Positions 1 through 7,742 of a DNA stretch of 64,000 bases are shown piece after piece. Source of the DNA: an uncultured Bacteroidota bacterium. GTDB lineage: Bacteria; Bacteroidota; Bacteroidia; Bacteroidales; P3. The position numbers were made by a program, and so were the translations under genes. Position 1 is the first letter of the stretch. Every line of letters starts with the position of its first letter. Under the pieces are notes generated by a model. The model ran no database searches. It worked only from the letters and a program-made list of their open reading frames with translations, and had not been told where the DNA came from. The stretch covers positions 122,552 to 186,551 of the forward strand of contig UQXW01000001.1 of NCBI GenBank assembly GCA_900545215.1. Direction: 5' to 3'.

Positions 1-204
1 AGCCTCGGAATGGGTGTGAATCTTAAAGATTTGGGTGTGTTCACGCCCAATTTCCGAACAAAAGGGAGTGCTTCTTTGGAGGAGGTCGGTGTGGAAAACA
101 TTGAAAAGGTTGTGGTAAATTTCCGTCCGGCAACCAAGCTCAGAGAGAAAATAGACAACGCTCCTGTAAAAGAAACTCGTAAGTTTGACCTTAAACACGT
201 GTAG
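1..204 (+). CDS. HU-like DNA-binding protein, 5' truncated by window edge
   Basis: This is the C-terminal 67 codons of a Bacteroidota HU-type histone-like protein; the reading frame is open to base 1, so its start lies outside the window. The residues LGVFTPNFRTKG and the closing segment VVVNFRPATKLREKI match the family pattern seen in full in the next gene (GLGIFTPY, RYRPTKAMEAKL). HU proteins bind and bend DNA without strong sequence preference. It is followed after 4 bases by a second HU paralog, so the two are probably cotranscribed. Nothing can be said about its promoter. Confidence 0.75.
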   Translation, partial: SLGMGVNLKDLGVFTPNFRTKGSASLEEVGVENIEKVVVNFRPATKLREKIDNAPVKETRKFDLKHV

Positions 205-208
205 CCTT

Positions 209-610
209 ATGATACAGTATACAGTTGAAAAGAAAAAAGTTCTGAACGGTAGAAATCCGGGTGAGGTAAAGTATTATCCGAAGATAGTGAGAGCGACTAC
301 CATGACTACCGAAAAGGTGGCTGCTTTGTTGGAAGAGAGAACGACAATCAGCAGGGGCGAAGCATATGCGTTTTTGCAGGCTTTTTCAAAAGCTGTAACG
401 TTTTATGTGACCGAGGCGTTTGTTGTGGAGGCGGAGGGTTTGGGAATTTTCACGCCGTATATCAATGCCGAAGCCGTGGACACTTTGGAGAAAGCGACCG
501 AAAAAACTATTAAAAAGAAAGGTGTGCGTTACCGTCCGACCAAAGCGATGGAAGCAAAGTTGAATCAAGTGAAATTCCAGAAAGCAAATTTGGACGTAGA
601 TCATATTTGA
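209..610 (+). CDS. HU-like DNA-binding protein
   Basis: A 133-residue HU-family protein of the longer Bacteroidota histone-like type. The ATG at 209 gives the usual family N-terminus (MIQYTVEKKK); an in-frame start at 185 would overlap the previous gene and is less likely. The central part (ISRGEAYAFLQAFSKAVTFY) corresponds to the helical dimerisation region, and GLGIFTPY followed by RYRPTKAMEAKL to the DNA-binding arm region. It is a tandem paralog of the gene ending at 204. Its place just before a surface polysaccharide locus recalls Porphyromonas gingivalis, where an HU gene borders the K-antigen capsule locus; a regulatory link here is inference. Confidence 0.85.
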   Translation: MIQYTVEKKKVLNGRNPGEVKYYPKIVRATTMTTEKVAALLEERTTISRGEAYAFLQAFSKAVTFYVTEAFVVEAEGLGIFTPYINAEAVDTLEKATEKTIKKKGVRYRPTKAMEAKLNQVKFQKANLDVDHI

Positions 611-619
611 CGACTCAAT

Positions 620-648
620 CCTATGGCAGTGGAATATTCTGCCATAGG
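620..648 (+). terminator. Hairpin between HU gene and polysaccharide locus
   Basis: A perfect 10-bp stem (CCTATGGCAG at 620-629, CTGCCATAGG at 639-648) with a 9-base loop begins 9 bases after the HU stop codon. No T-run follows on the plus strand, so it may be an attenuator, a processing site or a weak terminator rather than a classical one. Confidence 0.5.
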
Positions 649-689
649 GGTGCTAAAAATGAGGATATAAAATTCATCAATTTGATTAT

Positions 690-1865
690 ATGAAAAAAAT
701 AATGATGGTTTTCGGCACACGTCCCGAAGCTATAAAGATGTGTCCGCTTGTGAAAGAATTCCAAAAGCGGGCGGAAGAGTTCAAGACCATCGTGTGTGTC
801 ACGGGGCAGCATCGTGAAATGCTCGACCAAGTGCTTGGGATATTTGATGTTCAGCCGGATATCGACCTCAATATCATGAAGCAAGGACAGGATTTAACGG
901 ATGTAACAGTACGCATTCTTAACGGTATGCGAGATGTGTTTAAAGAATGTCGTCCTGATGTGGTGCTTGTGCATGGCGATACTACAACATCTACCGCTGC
1001 TGCTCTTGCAGCATTCTATGCCCAGATTCCTGTAGGCCATGTAGAGGCAGGACTTCGTACACATAATATTTATAGCCCATGGCCGGAAGAGATGAACCGC
1101 CAAGTAACAGGACGTATTGCAACATACAATTTTGCACCTACCGTTCTTTCCGAGAAGAACTTGATAGAAGAAAAAGCAATGGGGCAAATTTTCATAACTG
1201 GCAATACCGTTATCGATGCGTTGCATATTGTGGTTGATAAGTTGAAAAACAATGAATCTCTTGCCAAAGAGCAAGACGACATTCTTCTAAAAGCCGGCTA
1301 TGATATAACTCGTTTGGCTGATAGAAAAAAGTTGGTTCTTATCACAGGACATAGACGTGAAAATTTTGGCGATGGTTTTATTCGCATGGTAACAGCGATG
1401 AAGGACCTTTCGGAGAAATACCCGAATGTGGACTTTGTTTACCCTATGCATTTGAATCCTAATGTGCGTAAACCTATTCACGAAGTGTTCGGTGAAGACC
1501 TTACACGTCCAAACTTCTTCTTTATCGAACCGCTCCAATATCTGGAGTTTGTACATTTGATGTCGAAAGCAACAATAGTACTTACCGACAGTGGTGGAAT
1601 ACAAGAAGAAGCACCAGGATTAGGCAAACCGGTACTTGTGATGCGTGATACTACAGAACGCCCAGAGGCATTGGAAGCAGGCACTGTAAAATTAGTAGGC
1701 ACAGACTACGATAAAATAGTATCTGAAGTGTCAATGCTATTAAAAAATAAAGAATATTACGATACTATGAGTAAAGCTGTTAATCCTTACGGTGATGGCT
1801 TGGCTTGCTGTCGTATTGCCGATGTGCTTGCCGGCAAAGAGATGGATAGATACGGAGTTAGGTAA
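690..1865 (+). CDS. wecB: UDP-N-acetylglucosamine 2-epimerase (non-hydrolysing)
   Basis: Interconverts UDP-GlcNAc and UDP-ManNAc in the cytoplasm, supplying ManNAc-type sugars for surface polysaccharide. The 391-residue protein has the family signatures: FGTRPEAIK at 8-16, VTGQHREML at 37-45, HGDTTT at 95-100, GHVEAGLRT at 116-124, and later ITGHRRENFG and DSGGIQEEA, which bind the UDP moiety. Length is normal for the family. It is the first enzyme of the polysaccharide locus. A second, divergent member of the fold lies at 6467 and has a different likely product, so this copy is probably the plain WecB type. Confidence 0.9.
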   Translation: MKKIMMVFGTRPEAIKMCPLVKEFQKRAEEFKTIVCVTGQHREMLDQVLGIFDVQPDIDLNIMKQGQDLTDVTVRILNGMRDVFKECRPDVVLVHGDTTTSTAAALAAFYAQIPVGHVEAGLRTHNIYSPWPEEMNRQVTGRIATYNFAPTVLSEKNLIEEKAMGQIFITGNTVIDALHIVVDKLKNNESLAKEQDDILLKAGYDITRLADRKKLVLITGHRRENFGDGFIRMVTAMKDLSEKYPNVDFVYPMHLNPNVRKPIHEVFGEDLTRPNFFFIEPLQYLEFVHLMSKATIVLTDSGGIQEEAPGLGKPVLVMRDTTERPEALEAGTVKLVGTDYDKIVSEVSMLLKNKEYYDTMSKAVNPYGDGLACCRIADVLAGKEMDRYGVR

Positions 1866-1904
1866 TATAGTACCGTGGTAATCATTAAGTAAATGGTATG
1901 ATTT

Positions 1905-2972
1905 ATGGCAACTCATAAAGTAGCGTTAGTTGTTTCAAATAATGTTTGGTTCTGTCCGTATGTATATATTTATACTGATCTTTTAAAGACGCGTCATGTA
2001 GATTACGACATCATCTCATGGAATCGCAATGGCAAGAAGGAAGATGCTATTCAGTACAATTATACTCCCACAAGCAGGAGTCCCTTGATGCTGCTATGGG
2101 CATACCGGAAGTTTGCAAGCTTTGTAAAAAAGACGATAAAAAAGGATGGGTATGATAGGTTGATTGTGTTCACTTCTCAATTGGGTATTTTCCTTTGTGA
2201 TTTCCTGAAACAAGAATTCGAGGGTAGGTATATCTTTGATTTCAGGGATTTGTCACTTGAGCAAAAAGTCTACTTCAAAAGACCTTTTTTGATGGTTCTT
2301 CGGAATAGTTTCGCCAATGTAATTTCGTCACCAGGCTTCAAGAAGTACCTCCCTTCAGGCTTTAGCTATATTCTTTCGCATAATTTTAATGTGGAAACCG
2401 TTCGTAAGGCATTTGACGAACAAGAAGAGATGGAATTGAACAGAAATTCTATTGATGTGTTGACGATTGGAGGAATCCGAGATTATGAGACGAATGTACA
2501 GGTGATGGAGCATCTGTTAAATGTGGAAGGTTTTACGGTGCGTTTCGTAGGGGAAGGTCCATCGGCTGCCGATCTTCAGAAGAGAGCAGAGGAACTGAAT
2601 GCATCCAATGTTTACTTTGAAGGCTATTACCCCAAAGAGAAAGAAAAGGTGTATGTGTCCGAAGCTTCTTTCTTAAATATTTTTTATCCTCGCAAACCAT
2701 CGCACGATACGGCTATTTCAAATCGTTTTTACAACTCTTTGATTTATCGCAAACCGATGATAACGACAAAGCATACCACACAAGGTGATTATGCAGAGTT
2801 GTATAAGGTAGGTTTGGCTTTAGAGAGTTGCGAGAATCTACCATATATTCTAAAGTCGTATTTGGAGACAATGGATATGCAACAATTCTGTCAAAACAGT
2901 AATCAACTTCTTGCCGACTTTCTGAAAGATTATGAAGTTTGGGAGAAGATGGTTCTGAAGTTTATTAAATAG
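1905..2972 (+). CDS. Glycosyltransferase, GT-B fold (GT4-like)
   Basis: A 355-residue cytoplasmic glycosyltransferase. The N-terminal half has Rossmann-like segments (VALVVSNNVWFCPYVYIYTDLL) and the C-terminal half has the GT-B donor-binding pattern: VRFVGEGPSAADL, NVYFEGYYPKEKE and SEASFLNIFYPRK, in the position where GT4 enzymes place the exposed-tip segment and acidic residues. It lacks a clean EX7E motif, so the exact family is uncertain. It probably adds one sugar to the repeat unit. The spacing of 39 bases after wecB suggests one transcript. Confidence 0.7.
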   Translation: MATHKVALVVSNNVWFCPYVYIYTDLLKTRHVDYDIISWNRNGKKEDAIQYNYTPTSRSPLMLLWAYRKFASFVKKTIKKDGYDRLIVFTSQLGIFLCDFLKQEFEGRYIFDFRDLSLEQKVYFKRPFLMVLRNSFANVISSPGFKKYLPSGFSYILSHNFNVETVRKAFDEQEEMELNRNSIDVLTIGGIRDYETNVQVMEHLLNVEGFTVRFVGEGPSAADLQKRAEELNASNVYFEGYYPKEKEKVYVSEASFLNIFYPRKPSHDTAISNRFYNSLIYRKPMITTKHTTQGDYAELYKVGLALESCENLPYILKSYLETMDMQQFCQNSNQLLADFLKDYEVWEKMVLKFIK

Positions 2973-2990
2973 CACAATATGGATAGCTAG

Positions 2991-3359
2991 TCAATACGAC
3001 TCCATTCAGAAAATAAGCAAAAGAAAATATTTTATAGAAGACAGATAATCAACTCTACGTATGCTGACACTTTCCCTACTGTCAATCTTGAAGTTTTGGC
3101 GTGTGGTACACTGGTACTTACGTATCGTACGGGAGGTTTACCGGAAGCTATTGATGAAAATACAGGTATTGTGATAGAACAAGGAAATGTGAATGCTCTT
3201 GCGGATGCAATTCGACAGATGAGGGAGCAGCCTCTGTCCGGGGAGGATTGCCGTAAGCGAGCAGAAGAGTACTTTGATAAGGATAAATGTTTTGGGAAGT
3301 ATATTGAATTGTATGAGAGGTTGATTGAAAATTACAGTGATAGTAAAGAAATGAATTGA
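2991..3359 (+). pseudogene. C-terminal remnant of a GT4 glycosyltransferase
   Basis: Only the donor-binding end of a GT4 enzyme remains. In one open frame the sequence reads INSTYADTFPTVNLEVLACG, then TYRTGGLPEA and a family-like C-terminus (RAEEYFDKDKCFGKYIELYE). This is the conserved region that normally sits about 250 residues into the protein. Recognisable homology begins near 3045; a stop (TAG 2988-2990) closes the frame just upstream. There is no N-terminal acceptor domain, so the gene is a deletion relic. Translation from TTG at 3096 is formally possible, but a stable product is unlikely. Confidence 0.75.
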
Positions 3360-3386
3360 TATATGAATTAAATAGAAATTTGATTT

Positions 3387-3788
3387 ATGAAGACAAGTAA
3401 AGTTATTGTTTTGTATGGTAGTGGAAATATAGGTAAGACTACCACTTTGCGTATGGTGATTGATATGCTTAATAGGGCTGAGTTGAGTTATAGCAGGAAA
3501 GATGTTAGAACTACCTGTCGCTATAAGGGTAAAATAGTGGATATTACTACTTGGGGTGATACTATATCTGAGTTGCTTAAAAATGTGAAGTATTTTAGAG
3601 AACACCATTGTGATATTGCTATTACTGCTGCCCGTTCTTATGGAGGTACGCATGATGTTATTAGAGAGTACGCGAAAGAAATAGGTCTTGATGTAGAGAA
3701 AGATATTGTATGGGTAAAAAAGAAGTCTCTGGAAATAGAGAAAGTAATAAAATGGAAGAAATTAACAAGAATGATGCGTGTAGAATAG
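3387..3788 (+). CDS. Small P-loop NTPase-like protein, unknown function
   Basis: A 133-residue protein that I do not recognise as a named family. It has a Walker A-like motif GSGNIGKTTT at 11-20 right after a first beta strand (KVIVLY), then a middle segment (IVDITTWGDT) where a Walker B or switch aspartate could sit, and ITAARSYGGTHD near 82-93. The C-terminus is lysine rich. It sits among polysaccharide genes in the same direction, 27 bases after the glycosyltransferase remnant, but nothing ties it to sugar chemistry. Its AT-rich composition resembles other accessory genes of the locus. Confidence 0.6.
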   Translation: MKTSKVIVLYGSGNIGKTTTLRMVIDMLNRAELSYSRKDVRTTCRYKGKIVDITTWGDTISELLKNVKYFREHHCDIAITAARSYGGTHDVIREYAKEIGLDVEKDIVWVKKKSLEIEKVIKWKKLTRMMRVE

Positions 3789-3838
3789 TGAAAGAAATTA
3801 TTGGGGATAACAAATAGATTGCTTTTAATTTGTGATAT

Positions 3839-4912
3839 ATGTCGATTTTTAAGGATAAAGTCCTCTTGATTACGGGAGGCACGGGAAGTTTCGGAAATGC
3901 GGTGTTGCGTCGTTTCTTGGATAGTGATATCAAGGAGGTGAGAATTTTCTCACGAGATGAGAAGAAACAGGACGATATGCGGCACAGGTTGCAGAATCCG
4001 AAGGTAAAGTTTTATATAGGTGATATTCGGGACAGGCAGAGTGTTGACGCTGTCATGCCGGGGGTGGATTATATTTTTGCGGCTGCGGCTTTGAAGCAGG
4101 TGCCGAGTTGTGAGTTTTTCCCCATGGAGGCAGTGAAGACGAATGTCATAGGGGTGAATAACGTATTGGAGAGTGCGATTGCTCATGGCGTGAGCAGGGT
4201 TGTTGTGCTTTCTACGGATAAGGCGGCTTATCCCATCAATGCCATGGGTATATCGAAGGCTATGATGGAGAAAGTGGCCATTGCGAAGGGTCGTCAGTTG
4301 GGTAAAGATGCCAAGACTACGATTTGTTGTACGCGTTATGGCAATGTGATGGCGAGTCGCGGAAGTGTTATCCCTTTGTGGGTTAGTCAGATGGAGCAAG
4401 GTTTGCCGATAACAATCACAGACCCGAATATGACAAGGTTTATGATGACATTGGATGATGCCGTGGATTTGGTTGTGTATGCTTGGGAGCATGGAGAAAA
4501 TGGCGATTTGTTCGTGCAAAAGGCTCCTGCGGCTACTTTGTCAACATTGGCTCAGGCGTTGAAAGAGACTTATGGCAAAATAAATCCGAAGTACGGGGAG
4601 ACTGAGGTGAAGGTTATCGGTACTCGTCATGGGGAGAAATTGTATGAGACACTCGTTACGCGTGAGGAAATGGCCAAGTCGATAGATATGGGTAACTACT
4701 ATCGTATTCCTTGCGATACAAGAGATTTGAACTATGATAAGTTCTTCAAGGAGGGCGATGAAAAGGTGTCGGTTATAGAGGATTATCATTCTCACAATAC
4801 TCGTCGTCTTGATGTCGATGGTATGAAAGAGTTGCTGTTGAAGTTGCGTTTCGTGAGAGAAGACCTCGGAATGGAAAAGAAGCAGAAGTCTGTTGAAATC
4901 AAAAGCGAATAA
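3839..4912 (+). CDS. capE: UDP-GlcNAc 4,6-dehydratase/5-epimerase (CapE/FnlA type)
   Basis: First enzyme of UDP-N-acetyl-L-fucosamine synthesis: it dehydrates UDP-GlcNAc at C4/C6 and epimerises C5. The 357-residue extended SDR has the NAD(P)-binding motif TGGTGSFG at 12-19 and the segment STDKAAYPINAMGISK at 125-140. The usual catalytic YxxxK is MxxxK here (M136, K140), a known feature of CapE-type enzymes. The C-terminal region (GTRHGEKLYETL) binds UDP-sugar and is typical of CapE/WbjB/FnlA. It is followed after 2 bases by capF, so the genes are translationally linked. Confidence 0.92.
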   Translation: MSIFKDKVLLITGGTGSFGNAVLRRFLDSDIKEVRIFSRDEKKQDDMRHRLQNPKVKFYIGDIRDRQSVDAVMPGVDYIFAAAALKQVPSCEFFPMEAVKTNVIGVNNVLESAIAHGVSRVVVLSTDKAAYPINAMGISKAMMEKVAIAKGRQLGKDAKTTICCTRYGNVMASRGSVIPLWVSQMEQGLPITITDPNMTRFMMTLDDAVDLVVYAWEHGENGDLFVQKAPAATLSTLAQALKETYGKINPKYGETEVKVIGTRHGEKLYETLVTREEMAKSIDMGNYYRIPCDTRDLNYDKFFKEGDEKVSVIEDYHSHNTRRLDVDGMKELLLKLRFVREDLGMEKKQKSVEIKSE

Positions 4913-4914
4913 GC

Positions 4915-6123
4915 ATGAAGATATTGGTAACGGGTGCCAAGGGATTTGTCGGTAAGAATCTTGTCGCTCAGTTGAAAAACATCAGAGATGGTAAAGCCAA
5001 GTGCTATGGGGATATTGCTATTGAAGATATTTATGAGTATGACATAGATTCAACTTCGGAGCAGTTGGACTGTTATTGCAGGGATTGCGATTTTGTGTTC
5101 AATCTTGCAGGAGTTAACAGACCAAAGACACAAGAGGAGTTTATGCAGGGTAATTTCGGATTTGCGTCCGAGTTGTTGGAGTGTTTGAAAAAGCATGACA
5201 ACAAATGCCCCGTGATGATTTCTTCGTCTGTGCAGGCTACATTGGCGGGTCGTTTCGGTAATTCCGAGTATGGTCGGAGCAAAAAGGCTGGAGAGGAGTT
5301 GATGTTTCAATATGGAAAAGAGACCGGAGCGAAGGTTCTCGTTTATCGTTTTCCTAATTTATATGGTAAGTGGTGCAAACCTAATTATAATTCCGCTGTT
5401 GCAACTTTTTGCTATAATATTGCAAATGATTTACCGATACAGGTGAATGACCCGAATGTAGATATGGAACTTCTCTATATCGATGACCTTGTGGAGGAAA
5501 TGATTTGTGCATTAAAGGGTGAAGAACATCATTGTGAGTTTGATGGAGTTGATACTGTTTTTACCACAGATGGGCGTTATTGTGCGGCAAGTGTTACTCA
5601 TCATGTAAAACTTGGAGAAATAGTAGAACTCCTTTACAAGTTTGCAGATATGCCGAAGACTCTGACGATTCCGGAAATTCCTGCCGATAGTTTCGCAAAA
5701 AGACTTTTCAGTACTTATCTCTCGTATCTGCCAAAGGAAAAGGCTGTTTTTGATTTGAAGATGAATTGTGATGCAAGAGGTTCTTTTACAGAACTTGTAC
5801 ATACGCTCAAATGCGGACAAGTCAGCATAAATATCAGTAAACCCGGAATTACAAAGGGTGAACATTGGCATCATACCAAGTGGGAACAATTCATTGTGGT
5901 CAGCGGTCATGGTTTGATTCAACTCCGTAAGGAAGGAACTGATGAAGTAATAGAATATGAGGTATCGGGAGAAAAAATACAAAGTGTTATCATGCTTCCC
6001 GGCTATACTCATAATATCATAAACCTATCCGATACTCAAGATCTCGTAACAGTAATGTATTGCAACGAGATTTTTAACCCTGACAGGCCGGATACGTATT
6101 ATGATAAAGTGGTGAAAGAGTAA
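4915..6123 (+). CDS. capF: Bifunctional reductase/epimerase CapF (FnlB/WbjC type)
   Basis: Second enzyme of the UDP-L-FucNAc pathway. The 402-residue protein has an N-terminal SDR domain (TGAKGFVG at 6-13, SSSVQATLAG, YGRSKKAGEE as YxxxK) and a C-terminal cupin domain. The cupin region includes GEHWHHTKWEQFIVVSGHG, which holds the metal-binding histidines, and later PGYTHNIINLS. In characterised CapF the cupin epimerises the 4-keto sugar at C3 and the SDR domain reduces C4 with NADPH. The two-domain layout and the neighbours capE and capG make the assignment firm. Confidence 0.93.
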   Translation: MKILVTGAKGFVGKNLVAQLKNIRDGKAKCYGDIAIEDIYEYDIDSTSEQLDCYCRDCDFVFNLAGVNRPKTQEEFMQGNFGFASELLECLKKHDNKCPVMISSSVQATLAGRFGNSEYGRSKKAGEELMFQYGKETGAKVLVYRFPNLYGKWCKPNYNSAVATFCYNIANDLPIQVNDPNVDMELLYIDDLVEEMICALKGEEHHCEFDGVDTVFTTDGRYCAASVTHHVKLGEIVELLYKFADMPKTLTIPEIPADSFAKRLFSTYLSYLPKEKAVFDLKMNCDARGSFTELVHTLKCGQVSINISKPGITKGEHWHHTKWEQFIVVSGHGLIQLRKEGTDEVIEYEVSGEKIQSVIMLPGYTHNIINLSDTQDLVTVMYCNEIFNPDRPDTYYDKVVKE

Positions 6124-6180
6124 AGAGAGGATAGAAAGTAAAGAAGTGGTTTCAGACTTTGAATAGTTGATTATTTATCA

Positions 6181-6363
6181 GCGGTCAAGAGAGAGATGGT
6201 TAAACGAATATATGCTGTTACTTTGTCAAGGCGAGTTTAAGTATGATGTACATTTCGTTCAGCAAATTCGTTAGGCTGTTGGTATCATTAGTGGATAATA
6301 TTGCAGAAGGATTTGAACGTCAAGGAAAAAAAGTTTTTGCAATGAAGTTCGTTCGCAAATAAG
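6181..6363 (+). pseudogene. Decayed four-helix-bundle (S23/IVS-type) gene
   Basis: The 343-base gap between capF and capG is not empty. In successive frames it reads REMVKRIYAVTLS, then YDVHFVQQIR-stop-AVG, then LVDNIAEGFERQGKKVF. These match, in order, the conserved pieces of the Bacteroidota four-helix-bundle protein family related to the 23S rRNA intervening-sequence protein, whose hallmark is NIAEGFERQG. At least two frameshifts and one stop separate the pieces, and the C-terminal third is missing. The function of intact relatives is unknown. The rest of the gap (6124-6180 and 6364-6466) shows nothing I can name. Confidence 0.7.
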
Positions 6364-6466
6364 CAGGGCGTTTGATAAAATCGTTTGAGTATGGTGGTAG
6401 TAAATACAGGAAATAGCTTTTCTTTACATTCTATACCATCTGTACTATATATACAATAAGTGTAAA

Positions 6467-7639
6467 ATGGAACAAGCTATATCATTTAAGAATAATGGTA
6501 AATTGAAGTTGCTGATTATTGTTGGGACGCGTCCCGAAATAATTCGTTTGGCAGCTGTGATAAATAAATGTCGAAAATATTTCGATGTCATACTTGCTCA
6601 TACGGGGCAGAATTATGACTATAACCTCAATGGGGTTTTCTTCAAGGATTTGAAATTGGAGGCTCCGGAGGTATATATGGATGCCGTGGGTGATGATCTT
6701 GGTGCAACCATGGGTAATATCATAGATAAGAGCTATAAGTTGATGGTGTCCATCAAACCTGATGCGGTTTTGGTTTTGGGGGATACCAATTCATGCTTGT
6801 CTGTGATAGGTGCAAAGCGTCTGCATATTCCGATCTTCCACATGGAAGCGGGTAATCGTTGCTTTGATGAATGTTTGCCGGAGGAGACAAATCGAAGAAT
6901 AGTTGATATTATCTCTGATGTGAATATATGCTATTCTGAGCATGCGAGGCGGTATTTGAATGCAAGCAATGTGGCTCCGCAGCGTACATACGTAAGCGGT
7001 TCGCCTATGGCAGAGGTGTTACATGAGAATTTGGCAGATATTCAAGCAAGTGATGTTCATGTGAGATTGGGATTGCAAAAAGGAAAATATATCCTGCTTT
7101 CGGCTCATAGGGAAGAGAATATAGATACGGAACGGAACTTCCTTTCTTTGTTCAAGGCCATAAACAAGATGGCAGAGAAGTACGATATGCCGATTTTGTA
7201 TTCATGCCACCCTCGGTCAAGGAAGCGTTTGGAGGCAAGCGGTTTCAAGTTGGACAGCAGAGTAATTCAGCATGAACCGCTCGGATTTCACGACTACAAT
7301 TCTTTGCAGATGAATGCTTTTGCTGTTGTTAGCGATAGCGGAACTCTTCCGGAGGAAAGTTCTTTTTTCACATCAATAGGACATCCGTTCCCTGCGATAT
7401 GTATCCGTACATCAACCGAACGTCCCGAGGCCTTGGATAAAGGTTGCTTCATACTTGCAGGAATAAATGAACACGATCTATTGCAGGCAGTGGATACAGC
7501 CGTTGAAATGGTAAAAGAAGGAGATAACGGCATTCCGGTTCCGAACTACACCGATGAGAATGTCTCCACCAAGGTCGTAAAACTTATTCAGTCATACACA
7601 GGTGTAGTGAATAAGATGGTGTGGAGGAAAGATTCCTGA
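6467..7639 (+). CDS. capG: UDP-N-acetyl 2-epimerase CapG (FnlC/WbjD type)
   Basis: Third enzyme of the UDP-L-FucNAc pathway: it epimerises C2 of the CapF product to give UDP-N-acetyl-L-fucosamine. The 390-residue protein has the 2-epimerase fold signatures GTRPEIIRL at 20-28, HTGQNYD at 45-51, GDTNS, and HMEAGNRCFDECLPEETNR in place of the WecB pattern, plus SAHREENID and SDSGTLPEES. The NRCFDECLPEE variant is typical of the CapG/FnlC branch, which supports this role over that of a second WecB. Its last 157 bases and 7 bases beyond are duplicated at 9406-9569. Confidence 0.9.
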   Translation: MEQAISFKNNGKLKLLIIVGTRPEIIRLAAVINKCRKYFDVILAHTGQNYDYNLNGVFFKDLKLEAPEVYMDAVGDDLGATMGNIIDKSYKLMVSIKPDAVLVLGDTNSCLSVIGAKRLHIPIFHMEAGNRCFDECLPEETNRRIVDIISDVNICYSEHARRYLNASNVAPQRTYVSGSPMAEVLHENLADIQASDVHVRLGLQKGKYILLSAHREENIDTERNFLSLFKAINKMAEKYDMPILYSCHPRSRKRLEASGFKLDSRVIQHEPLGFHDYNSLQMNAFAVVSDSGTLPEESSFFTSIGHPFPAICIRTSTERPEALDKGCFILAGINEHDLLQAVDTAVEMVKEGDNGIPVPNYTDENVSTKVVKLIQSYTGVVNKMVWRKDS

Positions 7640-7646
7640 AAACAAT
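7483..7646 (+). repeat. 164-bp direct repeat, copy 1 (capG 3' end)
   Basis: This segment, the end of capG and 7 bases after it, recurs at 9406-9569 with one mismatch (G at 7624, T at 9547). The two copies bracket 1759 bp that carry an AlbA_2 ATPase gene. This copy keeps the coding frame of capG. Confidence 0.97.
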
Positions 7647-7742
7647 CATGTTGAATGACGGAAGGTGCATGGAGGTTAATCCTGTTTGAAAGTGATTGTT
7701 GGAGGAAGGGGTGTAGAAAAAAATCAACATACCGCAAGATAG

